From Acetobacteraceae bacterium (GTDB lineage Bacteria; Pseudomonadota; Alphaproteobacteria; Acetobacterales; Acetobacteraceae), in contig PLSD01000025.1 in assembly GCA_003164135.1 (NCBI GenBank), positions 1 to 52,883 of the forward strand: a stretch of 52,883 bases of DNA, in the 5' to 3' direction. The position numbers and the translations under genes were made by a program. The notes under the pieces were generated by a model. The model worked only from the letters and a program-made list of their open reading frames with translations, did no database searches and was not told the origin of the DNA. The first letter of the stretch is position 1. The number at the start of each line of letters is the position of its first letter. This document shows, in pieces, positions 25,525 to 35,000 of the stretch.

Positions 25525-26631
25525 CTAATCCCCAGTCTTGATGCCAAGGCTGGTAAGAATATTAGTCCGGACCTGATCATCCCTGACCAACTCGGCGATT
25601 AACTCCGGCCAGGTCATCCGGCCGCGGCGAATCGCTTCCTCGATCGTGTAAGCCAAAGGAGATTGCGGTTCAGTACGGCGGAAATAGTCGGCGATTTCGG
25701 TCAGGCTGGCAAGAGCATCCTCCCTGGTGGCCAGCCGCTTGGCTTTTTGCGGGCCGCCGCCGCCCGCGCCGCCCGGGGCCGCCTCGGTTTCCACCCCGGC
25801 AGGCACATCCTCGCTGCTCGCATTCGCGGCGGCAGGCGCTGGGCCGTAGCGGTTGACGATGTCCGCAACCTTTTCCAGTGTTTCGCTGATTTTGCGGGTC
25901 GGCGGGCTGTCAGCGCCCGCGACTTTCTCGAATTGTTCACCCATGGCGGTCCAGGCGGTCCGCGCCGCGTCCAGGTTCTGGCGCAAAGCCACATACACGC
26001 CTGGAGAAACTGCCCGCGCAGTGTTTTTCATTGTATCGTAAGGAATAACGCCGGCTTTGATGCGCGATTCAAGGCGCTTGGCATCCGCGATGGTTTCCAG
26101 CTCGGCGGATTGCTCATATTGAAAGAGCATCACCGGCTCGCCATTGGCATCGTTGAACAGCGGCAACTTAAGCAACGGCTGGCTGAGGGTGCCGTCCCCG
26201 CCTTCGCCGTTCAGGCCCGTCACCGGGGAGACACGGGTTTCCATGCCGTCTTCATCGGGCATGGGGTATAGCTTGTCCCAGTACCGCTCAACCAGACCAC
26301 CGATAAGGCTCGCGCCAAAAGCCAAGCCGGCCAGGCCGTCGCTGCGGACCAAAGCCTCGGTGAGCCAGGCGGCGGCTTCCAGGTCCTTGGCTTGTTCCGT
26401 TAAAATTTTAACGGCCAAATTGCGCACATTGCGCCAACTGTCGGGGGAAGCACCCTCGCCGCCCGGATTGGCGTCAGCGGCACGCTCAGCGGCCCGGGCC
26501 TCCGCACGGGCATCACGCAGACGGAAATAGTTCGAAGTGGGCGAGAAATCGGTCCTGACGTCCGTTCCCGCAGGCGCCTCCTCACTGATGGGCGCTAACA
26601 ACGCTTCGAGATCCAACCCCTCTATGGCCAT
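25525..26631 (-). CDS. tssA: T6SS assembly protein TssA (ImpA)
   Basis: The 368-aa protein has the ImpA N-terminal domain (EALLAPISEEAPAGTDVRTDFSPTSNYFRLRDARAEAR, then WRNVRNLAVKILTEQAKDLEAAAWLTEALVRSDGLAGL and YWDKLYPMPDEDG). A shorter C-terminal region follows, ending in a helical hairpin (ALASLTEIADYFRRTEPQSPLAYTIEEAIRRGRMTWPELIAEL) that matches short-form TssA proteins. TssA coordinates tube and sheath growth. It is the first gene of the left minus-strand operon and is divergent from tssH. Confidence 0.93.
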   Translation of the reverse strand: MAIEGLDLEALLAPISEEAPAGTDVRTDFSPTSNYFRLRDARAEARAAERAADANPGGEGASPDSWRNVRNLAVKILTEQAKDLEAAAWLTEALVRSDGLAGLAFGASLIGGLVERYWDKLYPMPDEDGMETRVSPVTGLNGEGGDGTLSQPLLKLPLFNDANGEPVMLFQYEQSAELETIADAKRLESRIKAGVIPYDTMKNTARAVSPGVYVALRQNLDAARTAWTAMGEQFEKVAGADSPPTRKISETLEKVADIVNRYGPAPAAANASSEDVPAGVETEAAPGGAGGGGPQKAKRLATREDALASLTEIADYFRRTEPQSPLAYTIEEAIRRGRMTWPELIAELVRDDQVRTNILTSLGIKTGD

Positions 26632-26892
26632 TATTTAATTCCCAAATACCAAAATATTGTACTGGCTTTATCCAGTCCCCACAATCATTAAAGTTAGTTT
26701 GCCAATTGTTTCAACCCGGTCACGAATCTATCGCTGGACAGGAGTGGTTACCTCAAGGTATCGATGCGGCGGGGAGTGAATCAGTGTCATTCTGCGCGCA
26801 TATGCATGTTGCGCTGCAAAAAGCACTTGGCCCGGCTATGGATTGCTGACTATCAATGACATAATTGTGGGCCGCCCACATGGAGAGGCTAA
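26632..26892. promoter_or_regulatory. Divergent tssA/tssH control region with inverted repeat
   Basis: These 261 bp separate the two divergent T6SS transcription units and must hold promoters for both. The tssA-proximal half is AT-rich. A perfect 7-bp inverted repeat with a one-base centre, TGTGGGCCGCCCACA, lies at 26866-26880, immediately before the tssH ribosome-binding site GGAGAGG (26882-26888). It could be an operator or a small hairpin affecting translation. No sigma-54 type -24/-12 pair with correct spacing was found. Confidence 0.55.
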
Positions 26893-29535
26893 ATGGTCGC
26901 CATTGATCTGAAATCTTTGATCAACCGGCTGGATGATCATTGCCGGCGCGCGTTGGATGCGGCGATCGGACTGACAGTGTCGCGGACCCACTACAATGTT
27001 GAGATCGAACATTGGCTGGTTAAGCTGGCCGAAGGGACGGATACCGATGTCGCGGCGATATTCCGCCAGTATGACATCGATCATGGCCGGTTTCTCAGCG
27101 ATCTGAACCGCGGCCTTGATAAAATGAAAACCGGCAATTCGCGGGTGCCCAGCCTGTCGCCCGAAATTGTCGACCTGAGCAAACAAGCCTGGTTGATGGC
27201 ATCTGTCGACCAGGGGTTGTCGCGCATTCGTTCCGGGCACCTGCTTTGGGCGCTATTGGCCGATGAGACGCTGGCCCGCCGCGCGCGGGAGGCATCCGGA
27301 CAATTACTGAAAATTCAACCGGATATTTTAAAACGTGACATGGCGGTGATAACCGCCAACAGCATCGAGGCACAGAGCGCGCCCGCGGCGGTTGATGGTC
27401 CCATACCCAATGCCCCAGGTGCGGATGGGGTGGCGCGCCCCGCGGGAACCGGGGCGCTGGACTTGTACACCTATGACCTGACCGCGCGGGCGAGGGCGGG
27501 CAAGATTGACCCGATCCTGGGCCGTGATTTCGAAATCCGGCAGGCGATCGATATTCTAACGCGGCGGCGGCAGAACAATCCAATCCTGACCGGTGAGGCA
27601 GGTGTCGGCAAGACGGCTGTGGTTGAAGGGCTGGCCCTGAAAATCGCCGAAGGCGATGTCCCCGAATCGATGAAGAACGTGACGTTACGCACGCTCGACC
27701 TGGCGTTGCTGCAAGCCGGCGCTGGCATGAAAGGCGAATTCGAGCAGCGGCTGAAATCCGTCATCGATGAAGTCAAGGCAAGTCCGAAGCCGATTATCGT
27801 GTTCATCGACGAAGCGCATACGCTGATCGGCGCTGGCGGGCAGGCGGGGCAGAACGATGCCGCCAATCTGCTGAAACCGGCGTTGGCGCGTGGCGAGCTG
27901 CGCACCATCGCGGCCACGACCTGGGCGGAATACAAGAAGTATTTCGAGAAAGACGCGGCGCTGACCCGGCGTTTCCAGGTGGTGAAGGTGGAGGAACCGT
28001 CTGAGCCGATGGCGATTGCAATGATCCGCGGCCTGACGGATACGCTGGAAAAACATCATAAGGTCAGGATTCTCGACGAAGCGCTCTCGGAGGCGGTTCG
28101 GCTTTCGGCCCGTTTTATCCCCAGCCGGCAACTGCCCGACAAGGCTATCAGCCTGATCGATACCGCTTGCGCGCGCGTGGCGATGAGCCAGGCGGCAGTG
28201 CCCGCGCCAATTGAGGATTTGCGGCGGCGGATTGACCTGCTTGATACCGAGTTTGGCATTCTTGACCGCGAGATGGCGACCGGTGGCGCGCATGAGGCGC
28301 GGGTCGCCGAGATTACCGAGGAAAAGGCGAATATACAGGCGCAGCTTGCCGAACTTGAAACCCGCTTTGAAGCGGAGAAGAAGCTGGCGGCGGAAATTGC
28401 CGAGGTTCGGGGCAAGATTGAAGATAAAGAGAATGCCGAGGATAAGGGGGAACTGCGGACCCGCCTCAATGCGCTGCATGAAGATTTGAAGACATTGCAA
28501 GGCGAGACGCCGCTGATCTTTCCGGTGGTGGATGGGCAGGCCGTGGCCGAGATTGTGGAGAGCTGGACCGGCATACCCGCCGGGCGGATGCAGTCCAACG
28601 AGATCAATACGGTGTTGAACCTCAAATCGGCGATGGAGGAGCGCATTGTTGGCCAGCCGCATGCGCTGGAGGCGGTGGCGCAGGCCATCCGCACGTCGCG
28701 CGCCAAACTAACCGACCCGCGCAAGCCAATCGGTGTGTTTTTAATGGTTGGCACTTCGGGCACCGGCAAGACAGAGACCGCGCTGACATTGGCAAACCTG
28801 CTGTATGGCGGTGAGCAAAACCTTACCACGATCAACATGACCGAGTTTAAGGAAGAGCATAAGGTGTCGCTGCTGATGGGCAGCCCGCCTGGTTACGTAG
28901 GGTATGGCGAGGGCGGTATCCTCACCGAGGCGGTGCGGCGGCGGCCTTATTCGGTGATTCTGCTGGATGAAATGGAGAAAGCGCATCCCGGTGTGCAGGA
29001 TGTGTTCTTCCAGGTGTTCGACAAAGGCAACATGAAGGACGGTGAGGGGCGGGACATCGACTTCAAGAATACCGTGCTGATCATGACGTCGAACGCGGGG
29101 ACGGAGCTGATAGAGAAATTGTTTGCCGATCCGGAGACCGCGCCTGATGCCGCTCAGCTTGCCGAGGCCTTGCGGCCGGAGTTGATGAAGTACTTCAAAC
29201 CGGCGTTTCTGGGCCGCGTGACGATTGTGCCCTACTTCCCGCTGTCGGAGGATGTCATCAAGCAGATCGTGCGGTTGCAACTTAACAAAATTGTTAAACG
29301 TGTGCGGGATGGGTACAAGGCGACGTTTGTCTATGCGCCCGAACTGGTGGAAGTGATTGCGGCGCGCTGCAAGGAATCGTCGTCGGGTGCGCGCAATGTC
29401 GAGAATATACTCTCGCGCACGCTATTGCCGGAATTGTCGTCCGAGGTGCTCAGCCGCCTGGCGGTGGGAGATGCGATCTCGCATGTGTCTGTCGGGATCG
29501 GCCCGGAAGGGTCATTCCAGTACGAACTGAGCTGA
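26893..29535 (+). CDS. tssH: T6SS sheath-recycling AAA+ ATPase TssH (ClpV)
   Basis: The 880-aa protein has an N-terminal domain (about 1-160) with the DDHCRRALDAAIGLTVSRTHYNVEIEHWL pattern typical of ClpV. Two AAA+ modules follow: Walker A GEAGVGKT (234-241) with Walker B VFIDEAHTLIG, and Walker A GTSGTGKT (620-627) with Walker B ILLDEMEKAHP. A coiled-coil middle domain lies between them (about 435-540). It disassembles contracted TssBC sheaths. The GGAGAGG site fits the ATG at 26893. It is the first gene of the plus-strand unit leading to hcp. Confidence 0.96.
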   Translation: MVAIDLKSLINRLDDHCRRALDAAIGLTVSRTHYNVEIEHWLVKLAEGTDTDVAAIFRQYDIDHGRFLSDLNRGLDKMKTGNSRVPSLSPEIVDLSKQAWLMASVDQGLSRIRSGHLLWALLADETLARRAREASGQLLKIQPDILKRDMAVITANSIEAQSAPAAVDGPIPNAPGADGVARPAGTGALDLYTYDLTARARAGKIDPILGRDFEIRQAIDILTRRRQNNPILTGEAGVGKTAVVEGLALKIAEGDVPESMKNVTLRTLDLALLQAGAGMKGEFEQRLKSVIDEVKASPKPIIVFIDEAHTLIGAGGQAGQNDAANLLKPALARGELRTIAATTWAEYKKYFEKDAALTRRFQVVKVEEPSEPMAIAMIRGLTDTLEKHHKVRILDEALSEAVRLSARFIPSRQLPDKAISLIDTACARVAMSQAAVPAPIEDLRRRIDLLDTEFGILDREMATGGAHEARVAEITEEKANIQAQLAELETRFEAEKKLAAEIAEVRGKIEDKENAEDKGELRTRLNALHEDLKTLQGETPLIFPVVDGQAVAEIVESWTGIPAGRMQSNEINTVLNLKSAMEERIVGQPHALEAVAQAIRTSRAKLTDPRKPIGVFLMVGTSGTGKTETALTLANLLYGGEQNLTTINMTEFKEEHKVSLLMGSPPGYVGYGEGGILTEAVRRRPYSVILLDEMEKAHPGVQDVFFQVFDKGNMKDGEGRDIDFKNTVLIMTSNAGTELIEKLFADPETAPDAAQLAEALRPELMKYFKPAFLGRVTIVPYFPLSEDVIKQIVRLQLNKIVKRVRDGYKATFVYAPELVEVIAARCKESSSGARNVENILSRTLLPELSSEVLSRLAVGDAISHVSVGIGPEGSFQYELS

Positions 29536-29569
29536 AATTCTTCACTTAAAACCACAAGGAGCATAAGAC

Positions 29570-30055
29570 ATGGCTATTTATATGAAGTACACGGCCCCGG
29601 GGATCACGGGTGGGGTTACCACTCAGGGATTTGCCGGGCAGATCATGCTGAATTCCTTCCAGTTCGGAGTGGGCCGCGGCGTTGGATCGCCAACGGGCAG
29701 TTCATCAAACCGCGAGGCTTCCACACCGTCCGTTTCTGAAATTACGGTGACGAAAGACCTTGATGAGGCGACCGGCGGCATACTGAAGGAAGCGTTCAGC
29801 GGCGCCGGAAAAGCGACGGCGGTGATTTCCTTCGTGCGCACCGATGGCGGGGGCGGCGTGTGCTATCTAGAATATACCCTTACGAATGTGATGATCTCCG
29901 GTTGGAGCACGTCCAGCGGCGGTGATAGACCGAGTGAATCCCTCTCACTCAACTTTACAAAAGTCGAGATCAAGGACACGCCGCAGAAAGATGATGGCAC
30001 ACCCGGCACGCCGTCCACGGTCACCTATGATCTGGCGACGCAGAAGCTGACCTGA
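29570..30055 (+). CDS. hcp: T6SS inner-tube protein Hcp (TssD)
   Basis: The 161-aa protein is a standard Hcp: IYMKYTAPGITGGVTTQGFAGQIMLNSFQFGVGRG opening, then SEITVTKDLDEATGGILKEAF, YLEYTLTNVMISGWS and PSESLSLNFTKVEIKDTP. The size and end match unfused Hcp, so no effector domain is attached. A strong AAGGAG site and an immediately following terminator hairpin suggest abundant expression of this gene relative to the next one. Tubes of Hcp hexamers also chaperone small effectors. Confidence 0.96.
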   Translation: MAIYMKYTAPGITGGVTTQGFAGQIMLNSFQFGVGRGVGSPTGSSSNREASTPSVSEITVTKDLDEATGGILKEAFSGAGKATAVISFVRTDGGGGVCYLEYTLTNVMISGWSTSSGGDRPSESLSLNFTKVEIKDTPQKDDGTPGTPSTVTYDLATQKLT

Positions 30056-30063
30056 TTTTGGCG

Positions 30064-30098
30064 TTACAAACCCGGCGCCGCTGGCGCCGGGTTTGTAA
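30064..30098 (+). terminator. Strong hairpin after hcp
   Basis: A perfect 16-bp stem (TTACAAACCCGGCGCC at 30064-30079 and its complement at 30083-30098) with a GCT loop starts 9 bp after the hcp stop, followed by an AT-rich run (ATTACTTTTA). It should terminate most hcp transcripts or stabilise the hcp mRNA end, so the next gene depends on read-through or its own promoter. Confidence 0.85.
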
Positions 30099-30141
30099 AT
30101 TACTTTTACGAGACAAATAGTCTGTCCGCATCGAGGTCAAC

Positions 30142-30756
30142 ATGAACGTATTTATGCAATGGGTGCAGTATTATGGCGGCACTTGTGTAGCGGAATTTGA
30201 TCAGACACCGTATTTGCAGTCGTTCCCTGAATTTCTGCGGGGCGGGTGCTGCATGACGCTATGCTGCAACTGGATTGCCAAAGACGGCAACATGAGCGCC
30301 TTTCTGACCCACATTAACAGCAGCGCCGGAAAAGCGCAGGTACGCGGGTTCCAAGGTCTGGCCAACAAAGCCTCCGGCCCCGCTTCCCAGTTGGGCGGTT
30401 ATTTCGTGGGTTATGTCACCGAGGTTCTGAAGATATATAAGTGCAGCTTCAAGGGGGAAATTGCGATGGGCGACACCCGGACGCCATTTTCAATTTCTGA
30501 AATTGCGCGGTTTGTACGGGCGAAAGACGCATATTATCAATATCACTTCAAATCCAGTACCGATAGCAGCGGCCATGCCATCGCCTTCAGAAAACGTGGT
30601 ACTGAGCTTGCGATCTTTGATCCGAACTACGGTATGGCGAGCTTTACCGGCGGGTCTGCCGGGGACCAGTTCACGCAGAGCCTGACCAAGTTACTGACTG
30701 ACTTTTACACGAATCTCGGCGGCCACTGGGAGTGCATGCGCGTCTATCGCGGCTGA
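30142..30756 (+). CDS. Papain-like cysteine protease (YopT/C58-type), candidate T6SS effector
   Basis: The 204-aa protein lies just after hcp and is not a T6SS structural part. It has the order and spacing of a YopT/AvrPphB-type catalytic set. The Cys is C37 in GGCCMTLCCNW, with the family's C-x2-L-x3-W spacing (L40, W44). The His is H145 in GHAIAFR and the Asp is D160 in IFDPNYG, where the FDPN-G motif is typical of C58 proteases. It has no signal peptide and is Cys-rich (seven Cys). Its base composition is visibly less GC-rich than the flanking tss genes. GAGGTC precedes the ATG. No immunity gene follows: pppA converges 17 bp downstream. A T6SS cargo acting on host cells, perhaps carried by Hcp, is inferred; a different papain-like fold cannot be excluded. 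Confidence 0.72.
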   Translation: MNVFMQWVQYYGGTCVAEFDQTPYLQSFPEFLRGGCCMTLCCNWIAKDGNMSAFLTHINSSAGKAQVRGFQGLANKASGPASQLGGYFVGYVTEVLKIYKCSFKGEIAMGDTRTPFSISEIARFVRAKDAYYQYHFKSSTDSSGHAIAFRKRGTELAIFDPNYGMASFTGGSAGDQFTQSLTKLLTDFYTNLGGHWECMRVYRG

Positions 30757-30773
30757 GCAACACAGGCTGGCGG

Positions 30774-31490
30774 TTAAACTTCCACCACCACCGCCGTCAC
30801 ATTATCATTCACCCGGTGCGCCAGCGCCGCCGCGACCAATAATTCAGGCGGCGGCACGCCATCCGGTGCGCCGAGCAGGCTGGCGATTTCCGCGTCCGAA
30901 AGGGTTTTACTCAACCCGTCGCTGCACAATAAAAACCGGTCGCCGGGCTCAATCTGGCCGATCACTTTATCCAGTTCCAGGGTCTCGCAATCCGAGCCGA
31001 CGGCGCGTGTGATAACATTGGCATGCGGGTGGTGTTCGGCGTCCTCGGGGGCAAGATTGCCGCCGTCGACCAGTTCCTGCACCAGGCTGTGGTCCCGGCT
31101 GATTTGCTGCAACACGCCGCCCCGCAGCAGGTAGGCGCGGGAATCGCCGGCCCAGAGGCAGGCAAAATGCCGGTCGCGGATAATCAGCGCGACAAAGGTG
31201 GAGGCGATCATGGAATGTCCGCCGCGCTGGGCGGCTTGCGCGCGCAGGGCGGTATGCACGCGGTTGAGCGTGAGCCGTACCTCGGACAATAATTCGGAGC
31301 TTGAGAGATGCGCCGGCAGCCGCGCCAATTCGTCGACAATCATGCCGGAGGCGACTTCGCCGGAATCATGGCCGCCCGCGCCATCCGCCACAGCCCAGAG
31401 GCCGATATCCGGCCGGGAAAGCATGTTGTCCTCGTTATGCTTACGGACGGCACCGACATCGGTCATCGCCCATGATCTGGTTCTCAACAT
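30774..31490 (-). CDS. pppA: PP2C-family Ser/Thr phosphatase PppA
   Basis: The 238-aa protein has all PP2C metal-binding motifs: DVGAVRKHNEDN (Glu20, Asp21), VADGAGGHDSGEVAS (Asp36), FLLCSDGLSKTLSD and the closing NDNVTAVVVEV. There is no membrane segment. In T6SS loci this enzyme reverses kinase-driven phosphorylation of targets such as Fha/TssL and so resets firing. It is the last gene of the vgrG-to-pppA strand, starting 6 bp after tagF. Confidence 0.93.
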   Translation of the reverse strand: MLRTRSWAMTDVGAVRKHNEDNMLSRPDIGLWAVADGAGGHDSGEVASGMIVDELARLPAHLSSSELLSEVRLTLNRVHTALRAQAAQRGGHSMIASTFVALIIRDRHFACLWAGDSRAYLLRGGVLQQISRDHSLVQELVDGGNLAPEDAEHHPHANVITRAVGSDCETLELDKVIGQIEPGDRFLLCSDGLSKTLSDAEIASLLGAPDGVPPPELLVAAALAHRVNDNVTAVVVEV

Positions 31491-31496
31491 GGCTGC

Positions 31497-32063
31497 TCAA
31501 GGCTCCGCCGGTTCGGGGTCACGCAACATCGCGCCGGCATGGCTGGGCGGCAGCATGCCGGAAATTTCGAAACGCCTTGGTTTGACAAGGGGGCTGCCCT
31601 CGGTCCACCAGCCGGGCGCTGGTAAGGCGGCATCGGCGACCGGCATTTGCAGTATTTGAGCAATGGCTTCGTGGGGGGTGTCTTCCACGATACAAGACAA
31701 TCCCGCCGCTTCAGCCGCGTCGGCCCAAACGCCGCCGTCTTCCAGGTCGACCGCAGAGGCTGCCAGGGCGCAGAGCACGAAGGGGAAATGCCGGCCGACT
31801 TTGTCCGTGCTGGGTAGCCATACACCCAGCACGGCCTGCGGTCCGCAAGCGCCGGGGGGCAGAAAAAACCGCCAGATCGGCGCGGTCATCCAGGCGGCTT
31901 CCCAATCGCCCCCCAGTGCTTGGCGGGAGGCGGCGAGGCATTCGCGGCACCACGCGTCGAGCGGTGCGATGAAATCCTCGGGCAGGTTGGCGCGGACGAA
32001 ATCACCTTTGGTTGGCAGCTTGCCGAAGAAGCCGGTGACCGTGGGGTGGAAATGGCCCATCAT
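31497..32063 (-). CDS. tagF: T6SS regulator TagF
   Basis: The 188-aa protein opens with the TagF signature GFFGKLPTKGDFVRANLPEDF, followed by LDAWCRECLAAS, WMTAPIWRFFLPPGACG, GVWLPSTDKVGRHFPFVLCA and a C-terminal GWWTEGS. In Pseudomonas and Agrobacterium, TagF represses T6SS post-translationally, in Agrobacterium as part of a TagF-PppA protein acting with Fha. Here the two are separate but adjacent genes. The ATG lies immediately behind the tssM stop within AAGGATGAG. Confidence 0.92.
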   Translation of the reverse strand: MMGHFHPTVTGFFGKLPTKGDFVRANLPEDFIAPLDAWCRECLAASRQALGGDWEAAWMTAPIWRFFLPPGACGPQAVLGVWLPSTDKVGRHFPFVLCALAASAVDLEDGGVWADAAEAAGLSCIVEDTPHEAIAQILQMPVADAALPAPGWWTEGSPLVKPRRFEISGMLPPSHAGAMLRDPEPAEP

Positions 32064-32064
32064 C

Positions 32065-35000
32065 TCATCCTTGCAGGCTCGGGCAGTGGAAATCAGTCAG
32101 AACACCGGGGGCAAAGGGGTTGAGCACGGAATCGGCGCTAATGTTGAAGCTGGCGGTATGGCCGCCCTGGCTGAAGGTCAGCGTGTATTGGTCGGACGAT
32201 CCGGCCTCGGCCAAGCTGCCTTGCGCGAACAGGCGGAACAGCGCCCAGGGACCGGAGGCATCGATTTCCACCGGATTGCCGCCGGTGGCGGGGGTAATGA
32301 TCAGCCGCGCCGTCTGCATGCCGTCCGCGCCGGGCCAGGAGATTTGCGTCGGCACCGGCGGGCCGTGCGCATAGCTTACCGTCAGCGCGCCGAGTTCAAG
32401 CGAGACCTGGGCAGCGCCCGCGTCCAGCGAGGTGGGCGTGATGCTGAATTGCACCTCCGGCTGCGCACTGTTGGCGAAGAATAGTTGTTTGATGTTCTCC
32501 GCCCGCTGGAATTCAGCCAGAGCCCCCTGGCTGATCGGCGGCGTGACGCCGTTGACCGCCTGGATCCGCCAGGTTGGGCGCGACATGTCGACAAACTGGC
32601 GCACCTGCTGCGAAAAGAACGTATCGATCATGCCGTTCGGCGCGAACAGATGCGAGAAGTCACCCAGCGGAATGTCGGTGCTGGATTCTGGCTCGAACGG
32701 ATAGCGTCCGGCCACCGCCTGCACGCAAAGCTGCCCGGGGCCACCCGCGCCGTTAAAGGCCGCCGCCGCCGCCTGGGCCGCGCTGCCGCCACGCAGAGCG
32801 TTGGCGTTGGCCACCAGTGTTTGCAGCCAGCGAGACACAGGCTGCGGGTCATTCACGGCCTCGCCCTGGAGCAAGGAGGCCGGGTCGCCCCCGGCGGCGG
32901 GCGCCGCGGGCGCGCCGCTACCAGGTACGCTGGCGGCCAATTGCGCCATTTGCTGTTGCAGGCTGTTCATCAGGTTGAGCGTGAGCGAGATCGGCGCTCC
33001 GGTCCCGGTGCCGACGTAGTTGATCAGCGGCGCGTAGTAGGCATCCACTTCCGCACCGGGCAGCGTGGGGGCGGCACCGGTGGCGGCGGGGGTCATCAGG
33101 CCTTGCAGGGCGGCGGTTTCGGCGCTTACCGCCGAGGCGCCGGGCAGGGCGCTGGTGGCGGCGGCCTGCGCGCCGGCCGGCAGGGCGGGAGCTTTGGAAA
33201 GTTGCAACTGAGCAATGGCGCTGCTGAGCAGCTTCTGCATCGGCGATTGCGGCGATGACAGCACGTACAGGTTTTGGGTTGCCTGGCCGATGTTGCTGGC
33301 TGGGGCGAGGTTGAGGTCACCCAGCATGTTGTTCCACTGCGTCTCGTAATCCTGCTCATAGAGCTTGATGACGTTTTGTTCGAGGTTGACCATGTCGGGG
33401 CTGCTGGGGTCGACCTGTTGCGTGGTGCCTAGCACCCAGCTTTCATTCGCCACGTCCTGCGCGGCGTGCGTGAGAGCGGGCAGCAGTACGAGGTGAAAAC
33501 CGTTGATCGTGTAGAAGCCGGGTACACCCTCAGTCAGTGGTTTGCCGGAGGCGCGGGTGAACAGCCCCGCGCCGGCGGCACCCATGGCGTCGCCCGGCAC
33601 CCAGGGCGGCACTTGCGCGGCGGCGGCGGAGTCACGGATGCGCGAATACACACGCTCGGCCACGGAAACGCGGCTGAACGTGGCCCGCGCGGATTCAACG
33701 AGCGCGCCGTCCAGCGGCACGGGAGGCAATGGCGCGTTCAGCAAGGCGATGAGGTGCTGCATCAGGTCGTCACGCACCGGTTGCGCCGCGAGACCGGGAT
33801 ACAGCCGCTGCCAGTCAAGATTCATCCAGGCTTCGACGAGGGGTTTGTCCATGGGACCCTGGCCGCCCAGCATCAGGTAGACGCGGGTTGCCTGGTAGAG
33901 GAATTCCGGCCGGTCGAAGCCGCCGCGCATTTCGGATTCCAGTTGCAGGATCAGGCGGGGCAGCATCGCGTTGTCGAGCGCGTTGAGATACAGCGTCGCG
34001 GCGCCGGTGCTCAGTTTATCGCTCTGGTTGAGCCCAAATCCCATGCCGCCATGGCCGCTGGTGCCGCCGGGGCCAAAAGGCATGTTCCGCGCCTGGTCGA
34101 GCATCGGCAGCACGGCGAGCATATTGGCGTCCTGCACCGGGTTCAGCGGCAATGCCTGCGCGGTGGTGGTATAGGCCGCCACGGCACTGTTGCTGGCGGC
34201 GATGGCATTGGCGTTGTGACCGCGGCTGAGCACCAGCCCGGCGAGCAGGCCCAGGAACACCACCCCGACGGCGGCGAAGCCCCCGGCGCGCAGCAGCATC
34301 TGGCGGCGGCGGACGGCCGGGTTGGTGCTGCCCAGCATGGCCTCGTTGAAAATGACGTCGCGCAGCAGGCGGGTGAGGAAATAGCTGCGCCCGGAGGCGG
34401 CGCGCAGGCTGGGCGCGCGGCGCTGGTCAATGCCGAAGGCGCGCGAGAGGGCGCCGGTAAGGCGGTCGATCGGCGTGCCTTCCTGCGTGCCGGAAGTCAT
34501 GTAGACGCCGCGCAGATATGGGGCTGGGTCCAGCGACGAGCCGCCGAAAGCTTCCTGCATGAACTCGTTCAGCGGTGCCGCGAGGCTTGCCACCTGGGCC
34601 GGGAAACCCGCGATCAGGGCGCGGCGGTCGGGGCTGCGCTCACCTTGGAGCAGGTCGATCAGGCGTTCATCCAGCCGCGCGACCAGGGCGTTGAATTCCC
34701 CGGCGAACCCGCCAACGGGGCCAGCCTGGCCGCCACCCTCGGCGGGGAAAGTGACGCCCCAGACCTGGCCGCGTTTTTCCGCGTCCAGATTGTCGAAAAA
34801 CTCGGTGAAGCCGGCGAGCAGGTCGGCCTTGGTGAGCAGCGCGTACACCGGCAGCTTCAGGTTCAGCCGTTCGGTGATCTCCTTGATGCGCTTGCGGATG
34901 GCGCGCGCATGGGCCAGCCGCTCCTCGCGCGGTGCGGCGGCGATATCGGCAAGGGAGACGGCGACCAGCACACCGTTGAGGGCCTGACGCTCGCGGGTGC

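Noticed and set aside
26829..26847. Possible sigma-54 promoter (TGGCCC ... TTGC) before tssH
   Set aside because: The two elements are about four bases too far apart for a functional -24/-12 pair.
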